The notes: generated from the letters alone by a model not told the origin. A DNA stretch of 64,000 nt from Dama dama (GCF_033118175.1 NC_083685.1:116096501-116160500), one strand, 5' to 3'. Counted from the stretch's first letter, positions 39,101 to 54,200 are shown. Numbers and translations are program-made.

Positions 39101-42100
39101 GGAAGTGAGAATTAGATTTAAGGGTCTAGATCTGATACACAGAGTGCCTGATGAACTATGGATGGAGGTTCGTGACATTGTAGAGGAGACAGGGATCAAG
39201 ACCATCCCCAAGAAAAAGAAATGCAAAACAGCAAAATGGCTGTCTGAGGAGGCCTTACAAATAGCTTTGAAAAGAATTGAAAAGCAAAGGAAAAAAGGAA
39301 CGAGACACCCATTTGAATGCAAAGTTCCAAAAAATAGCAAGGAGAGATAAGAAAACCTTCTTCGGTGATCAGCGCAAAGAAATAGAGGAAAAATCTTTTC
39401 CCATAGAATGGGAAAGACTAGAGATCTCTTCAAGAAAATTAGAGAAACCAAGGGAATATTTCATGGAAAGATGGGCTCAATAACGGACAGAAATGGTATG
39501 GACTTAACAGAAGCAGAAGGTATTCAGAAGAGGTGGCAAGAATACACAGAAGAACTGTACAAAAAAGATCTTCACGACCCAGATAATCACGATAGTGTGA
39601 TCACTCACCTAGAGCCAGACATCCTGGAATGTGAAGTCAAGTGGGCCTTAGAAAGCATCACTATGAACAAAGCTAGTGGAGGTAATGGAATTCCAGTTGA
39701 GCTATTTCAAATCCCAAAAGATGATACTGTGTAAGTGCTGCACTCAATATGCCAGCAAATTTGGAAAACTCAGCAGAGGCCATAGGACTGGAAAAGGTCA
39801 GTTTTCATTCCAGTCCCAAAGAAAGGCAATGCCAAAGAATGCTCAACCTACTGCACAATTGCACTCATCTCACACGCTAGTGAAGTAAGGCTCAAAATTC
39901 TCCAAGCCAGGCTTCAGCAATACGTGAACCATGAACTTCCAGATGTTCAAGCTGGTTTTAGAAAAGGCAGAGAAACCAGAGATCAAATTGCCAACATCTG
40001 CTGGATCATTGAAAAAGCAAGAGAGTTCCAGAAAAACACTTACTTCTGCTTTACTGACTTTGACTGTGTGGATCACAATAAACTGTGGAAAATTCTGAAA
40101 GAGATTGGAATACCAGACCACCTGACTTGCCTCTTGAGAAACCTGTATGCAGGTCAGGAAGCAACAGTTAGAACTGGACATGGAACAACAGACTGGTTCC
40201 AAATAGAAAAGGAATACGTCAAGGCTATATATTGTCACCCTGCTTACTTAACTTATATGCAGAGTACATCATGGAAAACGCTGGGCTGGAGGAAGCACGA
40301 GCTGAAATCAAGATTGCCGGGAGAAATATCAATAACCTCAGATATGCAGATGACACCACCCTTATGGCAGAAAGTGAAGAAGGACTAAAGAGCCTCTTAA
40401 TGAAAGTGAAAGAGGAGAGTGAAAAGTTGGCTTAAAGCTCAACATTCAGAAAACTAAGATCATGGCATCCAGTCCGATCACTTCATGGCAAGTAGATGGG
40501 GAAACAGTGGCAAAGCTTATTTTTTTGGGCTCCAAAATCACTGCAAATGGTGACCGAAGCCATGAAATTAAAAGATGCTTACTCCTTGGAAGGAAAGTTA
40601 TGACCAACCTAGACAGCATATTAAAAAGCAGAGACATTACTTTGCCAACAAAGGTCAGTCTAGTCAAGGCTATGGTTTTTCCAGTGGTCATGTATGGATG
40701 TGAGAGTTGCACTATAAAGAGGGCTGAGCACAGAAGTATTGATGCTTTTGAACTGTGGTGTTGGAGAAGACTCTTGAGAGTCCCTTGGACTGCAAAGAGA
40801 TCCAACCAGTCCATCCTAAGGGAAATCTTCGGTCCTGGGTGTTCATTGAAAGGATTGATGTCGAAGCTGAAACTCCAATACTTTGGCCATCTGATGTGAA
40901 GAGCTGACTCATTTGAAAAGACCCTGATGTTGGGAAAGATTGAGGGCAGGAGGGGAAGGGGACGACAGAGGATGAGATGGTTGGATGGCATCACTGATTC
41001 CTACTTGTTAAAAACCCTTTCTCCTTCTCCTTCTTCTGATTAGCTCCTGCTAATTATTTTACCCATCTCAGATATGAACCCCCACATGCTGCCTTCACTG
41101 AATGCTCCAGGCTTGATTAGGGCCTTGGTCAGATCTGTGGCAGTACTGGAATATCAGGTCAACATCAAGGAGATTTTGATAATTATACTTATAAAACAGA
41201 AGGGCTCCCCAAAAGCCTGGGTTTGAGTATCTTTTCTCTGGCCCAGAGTTTATGATCTCCAAAACGCTTTATTAATATTTACATAAATCTTCAAAATCCC
41301 AAAATTTAAAGGAGTGTTCATTTAAATTTTGATGTGAGCCTAATTTAGCTGACTTTATTATACTATATGAGTAATTTGTATTTTTTTCCTAAGGTCATAC
41401 CATTGATTATATGTTTCTTTTGGACTTTTACTTGTAGCAAATGGAAATGTTGATCTGCATAATGTGATGGAAGAAATGAAAGTCGTTACAGGTAAGTATA
41501 AAGTCACTATAAACCTAAGATTCCTATTGGTGCAGTAATTATATTTTGCCATTAACAATAAATGTCATGTTAATTGTGCATTATACTGCTTAAAGTAAAT
41601 ATTTGTCTAGAGTTGGGCTTAGTGGTACCTATGTTTCAGTGATAAAATTTTAGTGTCATGTCTTAGTAGAAAGACTTTAGTTCTCTAGAGTAGTTCTCAT
41701 AAATCTTTTCTCTTGGTTAGTACAGTAAAGAAAAAAATCAAGTTTTGCTTCAGATTCTCCTAACTCGCCCCCCAGTTCTCCTGAACGTCTAGTCTCATGA
41801 AATTGGGCCATTCCTACTTACTAGAGGTTTGGAGCTTTGTTCCTTTCCCCAAAACTATGTAGAAGCCTCAAATGAGGCAAATACTTTCAAAGACAGTACT
41901 TTCCCTTCCTGACTACTGGACCTATAACAGATTCAACTCTCAGCTTGACCCAACTGAAGAAGTGCTGGCCCTTCTAAAGGATAAAGAGATTATTCATAGA
42001 AGGAACTGCAATACATGGCTCATATGTACTGGCAAGGACTAGGACAGCATTTCTGGGAGCAGATCTCCAAGTATAACCCAGAATAGAGTATGGAAAATGA

Positions 42101-45100
42101 GGCTGAGGCTGGATATGAAGAGTTTGTTGATATGGGTGCTTGTTCCTGTAAGTCCAGTTTTAATGCCCAGCCAAAACTACTTGGGGTGGACAGTAAACTT
42201 CCGCGCTGGCTCCTACGAGCTTGGGAGACAATGGCCCACATCAAATTAGGTGAAAATGTCAAAACTGCCTTGATACAATGCTGAGGAGAGAACAAAAAGT
42301 TCAAATAAGTTGAGTATGCCAGAATGATTCTAATATGTAAGACCTGAAGATCCATCAAATAACTATGTTCCTCAAGAGGGTCTATCGAACACTATCTTTA
42401 ATGAGGCGATAAGTGCATCCCTCCAAATGTCCCTACCACAAGTCTCAGTGTCCAACTCCCTATTAGAGCCATGACTATGGTAGAGAGGACTTGCCAAGAC
42501 TATACATTCAGCTTTCTTTGAGATTCTGCCATTCTGACCATCAGGTACTGATCTTGGTCTTCAACACTGTCTCCTCAAATAGGAGATGAGAGCCTCTTAA
42601 ACTGCTGCCATGGAAGCCTGCCCTTTACACATGCCTCAAGTTACTAAGCAACAACCATCCAATTACATTATAAAATTAAAATTTCCTCGTATTTCTCAAA
42701 CCTTAGAGAATACTACTTGAGCCATTGCATCCCCTTCTACCTGTATGTTTTTACAATTAATTCACCAAAGGTGAACATCTCAGCAGTTTCAACAATACAA
42801 TGTGTTATGGGTTCCCAGGTGGCTCAGTGGTAAAGAATCTGCCTATCAATGCAGGAGATGTGGGTTCAATCCCTTGGTCAGGAAGATCCCCTGGAGGAGG
42901 AAATGGTAACCCACTCTAGTATTCTTGCTAGGAAAATCCCATGGACTAGAGAAGCCTGGTGGGATACAGTCCCTGGGGTTGCGAAGAGTTGGAAATGACT
43001 TAGCATACACGTACACATGCATGTGTTAGGGATTATTACCGCTTCCCTTACACCATCAATGGAATCTTTGTTATAACCTGTCCAGGAAGGCATACACCAC
43101 CTTATGGTCTGCTTCTGAGGGCCACTTCCAAAACCAAGTGTCCTAAATTTGATTTTCAGATGCAGACCCCAAGACTAGTATTTATGTGCAAGTGAATTGT
43201 TACAGAAGAGTTACCAAAGAAAACTTATATAAAGGGATGGAAGAAGCCAAGTAAAAGCCCCATCTTAGACAAAGTCTTGATAGCTTCAGATTAACCCCAC
43301 TGAAGATCTCTGTAAATTACACCTCAGAGTTGTCCCAATCGAGAACTTTCACACTTTCCCTCAATCAGTCATTGACCCAGCCACACTTTCTTTGCTTTCT
43401 GTACAAGAGTGAAAAGCAGTCTTCAGTAGCATGAGGATAGTCTTACAAACAAAAGCTATAGGTGCTACTTGTTGGGAGCAAAACCTCACCATGGCTGCAG
43501 ATGCTCAAAAATGGTAAATAAGAATCTGAGAGATGTGCACAGAGCACAGGGACTACAAAAACTAAGAAATATGTAAGCCTACTCATGATTCAAGTGAGAA
43601 CTCTGTGTTTAGTTATGAGACACAAGAGGAAAATGCAATGGTTATGTACTAGAAGACAGAGAAAAAAGGAAAAAACATAGAGAAGAGAAGGAAAAGAATG
43701 AGATCGGTATGTTTAATATTGATAAACCACCAGCCCCTGTGTAGATTTGCTATCAGTTCAGTTCAATCGCTCGGTTGTGTCTGACTCTTTGTAACCCCAT
43801 GGGCTTTATCCCAGGGATGCAAGGATACTTCAATATTCGGCAAATCAATCAAGGTGATACACCATATTAACAAATTGAAAGATGAAAACCATATGATTAT
43901 CTCAATAGATGCAGAGGAAGCCTTTGACAAAATTCAACACTCATTTATGATTAAAACTCTCCAAAAAGCAGGAATAGAAGTAACATACCTCAACATAATA
44001 AAAGCTATATATGACAAACCCACAGCAAGCATCACCCTCAATGGTGAAAAATTGAAAGCATTTCCCCTGAAATCAGGAACAAGACAAGGGTGCCCACTCT
44101 CACCACTACTATTCAATATAGTGTTGGAAGTTTTGGCCACAGCAATCAGAGCAGAAAAAGAAGTAAAAGGAATCCAGATAGGAAAAGAAGAAGTGAAACT
44201 CTCGCTGTTTGCAGATGACATGATCCTCTACATAGAAAACCCTAAAGACTCTACCAGAAAATTACTAGAGCTAATCAATGAATATAGTAAAGCTGCAGGA
44301 TATAAAATTAACACACAAAAATCCCTTGCATTCCTATATACTAACAATGAAAAAACAGAGAAATTAAGGAAACAATACCATTCACCATTGCAACAAAAAG
44401 AATAAAATACTTAGGAGTATATCTACCTAAAGAAACAAAAGACCTATACATAGAAAACTATAAAACACTGATGAAAGAAATCAAAGAGGACACAAACAGA
44501 TGGAGAAACATACCGTGTTCATGGATTGGAAGAATCAATATTGTCAAAATGGCTATTCTACCCAAAGCAGTCTATAGATTCAATGCAATCCCTATCAAGC
44601 TACCAACGGTATTTTTCAGAGAACTAGAACAAATAATTTCACAATTTGTATGGAAATACAAAAAACCTCGAATAGCCAAAGTAATCTTGAGAAAGAAGAA
44701 TGGAACTGGAGGAATCAACCTGCCTGACTTCAGGCTCTACTACAAAGCCACAGTCATCAAGACAGTATGGTACTGGCACAAAGACAGAAATATAGATCAA
44801 TGGAACAGAATAGAAAGCCCAGAGATAAATCCACGAACTTATGGACACCTTATCTTTGACAAAGGGGGCAAGGATATACAATGGAAAAAAGACAACCTCT
44901 TTAACAAGTGGTGCTGGGAAAACTGGTCAACCACTTGTAAAAGAATGAAACTAGAACACTTTCTAACACCATACACAAAAATAAACTCAAAATGGATTAA
45001 AGATCTAAATGTAAGACCAGAAACTATAAAACTCCTAGAGGAGAACATAGGCAAAACACTCTCCGACATAAACCACAGCAAGATCCTCTATGACCCACCT

Positions 45101-48100
45101 CCCAGAATATTGGAAATAAAAGCAAAAATAAACAAATGGGACCTAATGAAACTTAAAAGGTTTTGCACTACAAAGGAAACTATAAGTAAGGTGAAAAGAC
45201 AGCCCTCAGATTGGGAGAAAATAATAGCAAATGAAGAAACAGACAAAGGATTAATCTCAAAAATATACAAGCAACTCCTGAAGCTCAATTCCAGAAAAAT
45301 AAATGACCCAATCAAAAACCGGCCAAAGAACTGAACAGATATTTCTCCAAAGAAGACATACAGATGGCTAACAAACACATGAAAAGATGCTCAACATCAC
45401 TCATTATCAGAGAAATGCAAATCAAAACCACAATGAGGTACCATTACACGCCAGTCAGGATGGCTGCTATCCAAAAGTCTGCAAGCAATAAATGCTGGAG
45501 AGGGTGTGGAGAAAAGGGAACCCTCTTACACTGTTGGTGGGAATGCAAACTAGTACAGCCGCTATGGAAAACAGTGTGGAGATTTCTTACAAAACTGGAA
45601 ATAGAACTGCCATATGACCCAGCAATCCCACTTCTGGGCATACACACTGAGGAAACCAGATCTGAAAGAGACATGTGCACCCCAATGTTCATCACAGCAC
45701 TGTTTATAATAGCCAGGACATGGAAGCAACCTAGATGCCCATCAGCAGATGAATGGATAAGGAAGCTGTGGTACATATACACCATGGAATATTACTCAGC
45801 TGTTAAAAAGAATTCATTTGAACCAGTCCTAATGAGATGGATGAAGCTGGAGCCCCTTATACAGAGTGAAGAAAGCCAGAAAGATAAAGAACATTACAGC
45901 ATACTAACACATATATATGGAATTTATAAAGATGGTAATGATAACCCTATATGCAAAACAGAAAAAGAGACACAGAAATACAGAACAGAGTTTTGAACTG
46001 TCTGGGAGAAGGCGAGGGTGGGATGTTTCGAGAGGAATCGGGTGGAGAGGGAGGTGGGAGCGGGGATTGGGATGGGGAAGACGTGTAAATCCATGGCTGA
46101 TTCATATCAATGTATGACAAAACCCACTGAAATGTTGTGAAGTAATTAGCCTCCAACTAATAAAAAAAATTAAAAAAAAAATGAGATTGGTATGTTTAAT
46201 ATTGATAAACCACCAGCCCCTGTGTAGATTTGCTATCAGTTCAGTTCAATCGCTCGGTTGTGTCTGACTCTTTGTAACCCCATGGGCTTTATCCCAGGGA
46301 TGCAAGGATACTTCAATATTCGGCAAATCAATCAAGGTGATACACCATATTAACAAATTGAAAGATGAAAACCATATGATTATCTCAATAGATGCAGAGG
46401 AAGCCTTTGACAAAATTCAACATTCATTTATGATAAAAAAAAAAAAAACAAACCTCCAGAAAGCAGGGATAGGAGGAAGGTAACTCAATATAATAAAAGC
46501 TATATATGACAAACCCACAGCAAACATTATCCTCAATGGTGAAAAATTGACAGCATTTCCCCTGAAATCAGGAACAAGACAAGGGTGCCCACTCTCACCA
46601 CTACTATTCAACATAGTTTTGGAAGTTTTGGCCACAGCAATCAGAGCAGAAAAAGAAATAAAAGGAATCCAGATCGGAAAAGAAGAAGTAAAACTCTCAC
46701 TTTTGCAGATGACATGATCCTCTATATAGAAAACCTTAAAGACTCCACCAGAAAATTACTAGAGCTAATCAATGAATATAGTAAAGTTGCAGGATATAAA
46801 GTTAACACACAGAAATCCCTGGCATTCCTATACACTAACAATGAGAAAACAGAGAAATTAAGGAAACAACTACATTCACCATTGCAACGAAAAGAATAAA
46901 ATACTTAGGAATATATCTACCTAGAGAAACAAGAGACCTATATGTTGAAAACTATAAAAGACTGATGAAAGAAATCAAAGATGACACAAATAGATGGAGA
47001 AATATACCATGTTCATCGATCAGAAGAATTAATACAGCAAAAATGAGTATACTACCCAAAGCAATCGATAGATTCAGTGCAATCCCCATCAAGCCACCAA
47101 CGGTATTTTTCAGAGAACTAGAACAAATAATTTCACAATTTGTATGGAAATACAAAAAACTTCGAATAGCCAAAGCAATCTTGAGAAGGAAGAATGGAAC
47201 TGGAAGAATCAACCTGCCTGACTTCAGTCTCTACTACAAAGCCACAGTCATCAAGACAGTACCGTACTGGCACAAAGACAGAAATATAGATCAGTGGAAC
47301 AAAATAGAAAGCCCAGAGACAAATCCACGTACTTATGGACACCTTATCTTTGACAAAGGAGGTAAGAATATACAATGGAGAAAAGACAATCTCTTTAACA
47401 AGTGGTGCTGGGAAAACTGGTCAACCACTTGTAAAAGAATGAAACTAGAACACTTTCTAACACCATACACAAAAATAAACTCAAAATGGCTTAAAGATCT
47501 AAACGTAAGACAAGAAACTATTAAACTCCTAGAGGAAAACATAGGCAAAACACTCTCCGACATAAACCACAGCAGGATCTTCTATGACCCACCTCTCAGA
47601 ATATTGGAAATAAAAGCAAAAATAAACAAATGGGACCTAATTAAAATTAAAAGCTTCTGCACAACAAAGGAAACTATAAGTAAGGTGAAAAGACAGCCCT
47701 CAGAATGGGAGAAAATAATAGCAAATGAAGCAACAGACAAAGGATTAATCTAAAAAAATATACAAGCATCCCCTGCAGCTCAATTCCAAAAAATAAAAGA
47801 CCCAATCAAAAAGTGGGCCAAAGAGCTAAACAGACATTTCTCCAAAGAAGACATAAAGATGGCTAACAAACACATGAAAAGATGCTCAACATCACTCATT
47901 ATCAGAGAAATGCAAATGAAAACCTCAATGAGGTACCATTACCCACCAGTCAGAATGGCTGCTATCCAAAAGTCTACAAGCAATAAATACTGGAGAGGGT
48001 GTGGAGAAAAGGGAACCCTTTTACACTGTTGGTGGGAATGCAAACTAATACAGCCACTATGGAGAACAGTGTGGAGATTCCTTAAAAAACTGGAAATAGA

Positions 48101-50870
48101 ACTGCCATATGACCCAGCAATCCCACTCCTGGGCATACACACCGAGGAAACCAGATCTGAAAGAGACACGTGCACCCTAATGTTCATCGCAGCACTGTTT
48201 ATAATAGCCCGGGCATGGAAACAACCTAGATGCAGATGAATGGATAAGGAAGCTGTGGTACATATACACTATGGAATATTACTCAGCCTTTAAAAAGAAT
48301 TCATTTGAATCAGTTCTAATGAGATGGATGAAACTGGAGCCCATTATACAGAGTGAAGTAAGCCAGAAAGATAAAGACCAATTCAGTATACTAACGCATA
48401 TATGTGGAATTTAAAAAGATGGTAATGATAACCCTATATGCAAAACAGAAAAAGAGACACAGATGTAGAGAACAGACTTTTGGACTCTGTGGGAGAAGGC
48501 CAGGGTGGATGTTCAGAGAGAACAGCATTGAAACAAGTATACTATCAAGGGTGAAACAGATCACCAGCCCAGGTTGGATGCATGAGACAAGTGCTCAGGG
48601 CTGGTGCACTGGGAAGACCCAGAGGGATGGGATGGAGAGGGAGGCAGTAGGGGGGTTCGGGATGGGGAACACATGTAAATCCATGGCTGATTCATGTCAA
48701 TGTATGGCAAAAATCACTACAATATTGTAAAGTAATTAGCCTCCAACTAATAAAAATAAATGGAAAAAATAAATTCCATATTTAAAAATAATAATATTGG
48801 AATTTAATATTGTGACTATTACAGGTAAAAGCAGAATAAAACAAATAAGTATGTTAATGTTCTTAGAAACTAACATGTTTCAGTTTCAGAGAAAAGAGGT
48901 ACAAATATACAATCAAAATGTTAGGAAAAATCCTGTAACTGTGAATTTGGATCACTATGAATGCATGGTTGGTTTTGTTTTTTTTTTATCCTGTTTGTTT
49001 TAAAGATGAGTTTCCTGTATTTTCCTTGAAATCAAAGGACCTAGGAACAATCACATCTTAGTTTCAATGATCATGGTTTCTCAATAAAATTTCTACTAAA
49101 AGGAACCCCAGAGCTCATTGGAGAAATTCTGCTTCCAGGTCTGGGATAGGAAAAGTACAGAGTGAGCATGGGGTACCTTTTTTCTGAAAGCAAGGTGGTA
49201 TTTAACATGTTCATGTCAACAGAAACAGGAGTAGACGCCTGTTGGTCACATTGGGGAGAACTTGAGCATAAGAAGGGAGGGAGGGGAGAACATGGTGCCA
49301 AGGAGTGTAAAGCATCTTAAATGTGAGTCAGAAGTAGTAAGAAAGCAGTTGAATATGAGCTTCTCATTTAGCTTTACACCATTATCTAATCACTTTGTAA
49401 TGAATCTTGCCACTCTTTGTTTATATAGATTCCATGTCATTGTTTGAAAAACAGATTTCTTTTTATTTAACACGATAATCAACCATATTATTTAGAAATA
49501 TATTCCACACACTCAGCATTTATTTGGGGGAGGAAATAGTTACTTGCAAAAAAGAAAAACATGAACTATTTATACAGGAATTTCAGTTAACTGTTATATG
49601 ATATCTCTGAGATTAAATGACAAAAAAAATTGAAATGTTTTGTATGGTGCCTGGTACCAAAAAAAAAAAAAAAAAAAATTCTCCTTAAATGTTAGCTATT
49701 GTTATCATTAGTAGTTATAGTGAAATCTTTTTTTCTTCAAGTTTTACTGAGATATAATTGACATAGAGTTACTGTATAAGTTTGTGTTCAGCATAATGAT
49801 TTGACTTACATACATCAAGATATGGTTACCACAGTAAGTTTAGTGAACATCTATCATCTCCTGTAGTTATAAAACTGAGAAAATAGAAGAAATTTCCTTG
49901 TGATCAGAAATTTTAGGCATTCTTAGCAATTTTCATGTATAACATTCAGTTATATGGGCTTCCCTGGTAGCTCAGCTGGTAAAGAATCCACCTGCAATGC
50001 AGGAGAGCCCAATTCAATTCCCTGGGAAGATTCCCTGGAGAAAGGGTAGGCTACCCACTCCAATATTCTTGGGTTTCCCTGGTGGCTTAGGCAGTAGTAG
50101 AATCCACCTGCAAGGCAGGAAACCTGGGTTCGATCCCTGGATTGGGAAGATCCCCTGGAGAAGGGCATGGCAACCCACTCCTGTATTCCTGCCTGGAGAA
50201 TCCCCATGGACAGAGGAGCCTGGTGGGCTACAGTCCATGGGATTGCAAAGATTTGGAGATGAGTGAGCGACTAAGCACAGCACACAGTGCTAACTATTGG
50301 AATAGGAAATGTCAACCCACTCCAGTATCTTTGCCTGGAGGATCCCATGGACAGAGGAATCTGGTGGACTACAGTGCTAATTATATTTATCAAGTTGTCC
50401 ATTATATCCCTCATACTTATTTACATAATAATTGAAAGTTGTACCTTTTGACTGTCTTCATCATATTTCCTTTCCTTCCACACCTTGCCCCTGGTAACCA
50501 CAAATCAGATCTGTTTTTCTATTAATGTGTTTGTTTTTGAAGTATAGTTGTAAAGAAAGTAAAAGTCACTCAGTCCTGTCTGATTCTTTGCAACCCCATG
50601 GACTATACAGTCCATGGAATTCTCCAGGCCAGAATACTGTAGTGGGTAGCCTGTCCCTTCTCCAGGGCATCATCCAAACCCAGGGATCTAACCCACGTCT
50701 CCCACATTGCAGGCAGATTCTTTACTAGCTGAGTCACCAAGGAAGCCCTGAAGTATAACTGACCTACAAAACTATGTTTGTTCTTGTTACACAATAAGTC
50801 ATGTCACCATATGAAAACATTGCATAGTTATTTACTGTATTCCCCAATCTGTACATTTAATGCCCTGTGA

Positions 50871-50931
<61 letters not shown>

Positions 50932-51262
50932 CAACTGGAAGTTTGTTCCTATTAATCTCCCTTGTCTATTTCTTTTATTCCCTACCACTTTCTCCTCTAG
51001 CAACCATCTCTTTGTTCTCTGTGTCTAATACTCTGTTTTTGTTTTGTTATATTTGTTTGTTTTGTTTTTTAGATTTCTCATATAAGTGAAATCATACAAT
51101 ATTTGTCTTTCTTTGTCTGACTTGTTTCATTTAGTGTTATACCTCCAGATCCATCCATGTTGCTGAAAAGGTCAAGATTTTTTATGACAGAGTAATATTC
51201 CATTATATATATATATGTATATGTATGTATATATATATTATGAGTAAGCAATATTCCATTCC

Positions 51263-51299
<37 letters not shown>

Positions 51300-54200
51300 A
51301 CATCTTCTTATCCAATCATCTCTTGATGGGCAGTTAGGTTGCTTCTATATCTTGGCTATTGTAAATTTGTAAATAATGCTGCAATGAACATGGGGGTGCA
51401 TTCATCTTTTCTAAGTAGTGTTTTCATTTTCTTTGGATAAATACCCAAGAGTTAGAATAGCAAGATCATATGACAGTTCTATTTTTAATTTTTTGAGGAC
51501 CCTCCATACTGTTTTCCACAGTGGCTGCACAAATTTATATTGCTGCCAACAGTGTACAAGAGTCCACTTTTCTCTACATTCTCTCCAACACTTGTTATTT
51601 GTCTCTTTGATAATAGACTTTCCAATGGGTGTAAGGTGATAGCACATTGTGGTTTTGATTTACATTTCCCTGTTGATTAGAAATATTGAGCATGTTCTCA
51701 TATACCTGTTGGTAATCTGTGTGTCTTGATTACAAAAATGTCTGCTCAGAGTCTCTGTTCAGTTTTTTTAATTGGATTTTTTTTAGTGTTGAGTTGTTTG
51801 AGTTCTTTGTGTATTTGGGATATGAACTCCTTATTGGATATATTGTTTGCAAATATCATCTCCCACTTAGTAGATGGCCTTTTCATTTTGTTGATAGTTT
51901 TTCTTTGCTGTGCAAAAGCCTTTTTGTTTAATATAGTCCCATTTGTTTACTTTTGCTTATTTTTTCCCCTTTTTGCTTATATTTTTGTCTCTCTTATTTG
52001 AAGAGACAGATCTGAAAGATACTGTTGAAACTTTATGTTGAAGAGCTTATTGCCTGTGTTTTCTTCTAGAAATTTTAGGGTTTCAGTGCTTACATTTAAG
52101 CCTTTAATCAATTTTGAATTTATTTTTGTACATAGTGTGAAACAGTAGTCCAGTTTGATTCTTTTGCATGTTTTCCCAACACCATCTATTGAAGAAATTG
52201 TATTGTTCCCATTTTATATTCTTTCCTCCTTTGTCATAGATTACTCAGTCATATAAGTGAGAGTTCATTTCTGGGTTCTCTATTCTGTCCCACTGATTTA
52301 TGAATCCATTATTGTGCCAGTACCTTATTATTTTGATTACTGTAGCTTTGAGGTATACTTTGAAATAAGGAAGTGTGATACCCTCCAGCTTTATCCTTCT
52401 TCCTCAAAATTGTTTTGACTTGCCGGTCTTTTGTGATTCCATGCAAATTTTAAAATTATTTGTTCTAGTTCCGTGAAAAAAATGTCCTTGGTATTTTGAT
52501 ATGTACCTTGATATGTGTCCTTGGTATTTTGATAGGGATTGCACTGAATCTATAGATTGCATTGGGTAATATAACCATTTTGACAACATTGACTCTTCCA
52601 GTCCACGAACACAGGATATCTGTCCATCTATTTATGCATCTTCAATTTCTTTGATCAGTGTCTCATAGTTTTCCAAATGCAAGTCTTTTACCTCTTTAGT
52701 TAGATTTATTCGTAGGTATTTTATTCCTTTTGATGCAGTGGTAAATGGGATTACTTTCTTAATTTCTCTTTCTGATACTCTGTTTTTAGCATATAGAAAT
52801 GCAGTAGATTTCTGTAGATTAATTTTGTATCCTGTAACTTTACAGAATTCATTGATGAGTTCTGGTAGTTTTTTGGTGATGTCACTGGAATTTTCTATGT
52901 ATAGTACATGTCTTTTGCAAGCAGGGATGTTTTACTTCTTCCTTTCCAACTTAGATTTCTTCTATTTTCTTTTTGTTGTCTGATTGCAGTGACTAGGACT
53001 TCCAATACTTTTGTTCAATAAAAGTGGTGAGAGTGGTCATCCTTGTCTTGTACCTAATCTTAGCTTTCAGCTTTTCACTATTGGGGATGATGTTATCTGT
53101 TGGCTTGTCATGTGCTGTGCTTAGTCGCTCAGTCGTGTCTGACTCTTTGCAACCCCATGGACTATAGCCCACCTGGCTCATCTGTCCATGGGGATTCTCC
53201 AGGCGGAATACTGGAGTGGGTTGCCATGTTCTCCTCCAGGGGATCTTCCCAACCCAGGGATTGAACCCAGGTCTCCCACATTGCAGGTGGATTCTTTACC
53301 ATCTGAGCCACCAAGGAAGCCCATGAATATTAGAGTGGGTAGCCTATCCCTTCTGCAGGGATCCTTCCCAATCCAGGAATAGAACCAGGGTCACCTGCAT
53401 TGCAGATGGGTTTTTTTTTTTTACCAGCTGAGCTACCAGGGAAGCCTGGGTTTGTCATATATAACCATTATTATCTTGAGCTATGTTTCTGCTATTGCCA
53501 CTTTATAGAGTTTTTTATCATTAATGTTAAGTTTTTTCAGAAGCTTTCTCTGCATTTATTGAGATGCTCATATGATTTTTATTCTTCAGTTTGTTAATGT
53601 GGTGTATCATATTGATTAGTTTGCAGATATTGAACATTTCTTGCATTCCAGGAATAAATCCCATTTGACCATAGTGTATGATCCTTTTAATATATTGCTG
53701 AGCTTGGATTGCTAATATTTTGTTGAGGATTTTTTCACCTATGTTCATAAGTGATACTGACTTAAAATTTTCTTTCTTGTATGATATCTTTGTCTGGTTT
53801 TGGTATGATGGTGATACTAGCCTTGTAGAATGAGTTCAGAAGCACTCCTTCCTCCACAAGTTTTTGGATGGTTTGAGAAGGATAGGTGTTAACTCTTCTC
53901 TGAATGTTTGGTAAAATTCACCTACAAAGTCATTTGGTCCTAGATTTTTGTTTGTTAGGAGTTTTTTTTTAAGTTACTGATTAATTTCATTATTGGTAAT
54001 TGGGCTCTTCTTATTTTTATTTCTTCCTGGTTCAGTATTGGAAGATTAGACTGTATGTTTCTAGGAGTTTATCCATTTCATCTAGATTGTTTATTTTATT
54101 GGTGTGTAACTATTTGTAGTAATTTCTTATGATCTTTTGTATTTTTCTGCTGTTATAACTTCTTTATCATTTCTGATTTTATTGGTTTGGGCCTTCTGTT

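Noticed and set aside
42090..42284. 64-codon frame in intron of unit 3
   Set aside because: Single short frame with no start context, splice sites or recognised motif; may be old retroelement debris.
48797..49003. 68-codon + strand frame as a possible lost class B or C exon
   Set aside because: The translation does not match any exon class of the EF-hand gene and no acceptor/donor pair fits.
49955..50290. tRNA-like sequences in Bov-tA and CHR elements as tRNA genes
   Set aside because: They are SINE heads with degenerate A and B boxes, joined to SINE bodies, and do not fold as complete tRNAs by eye.
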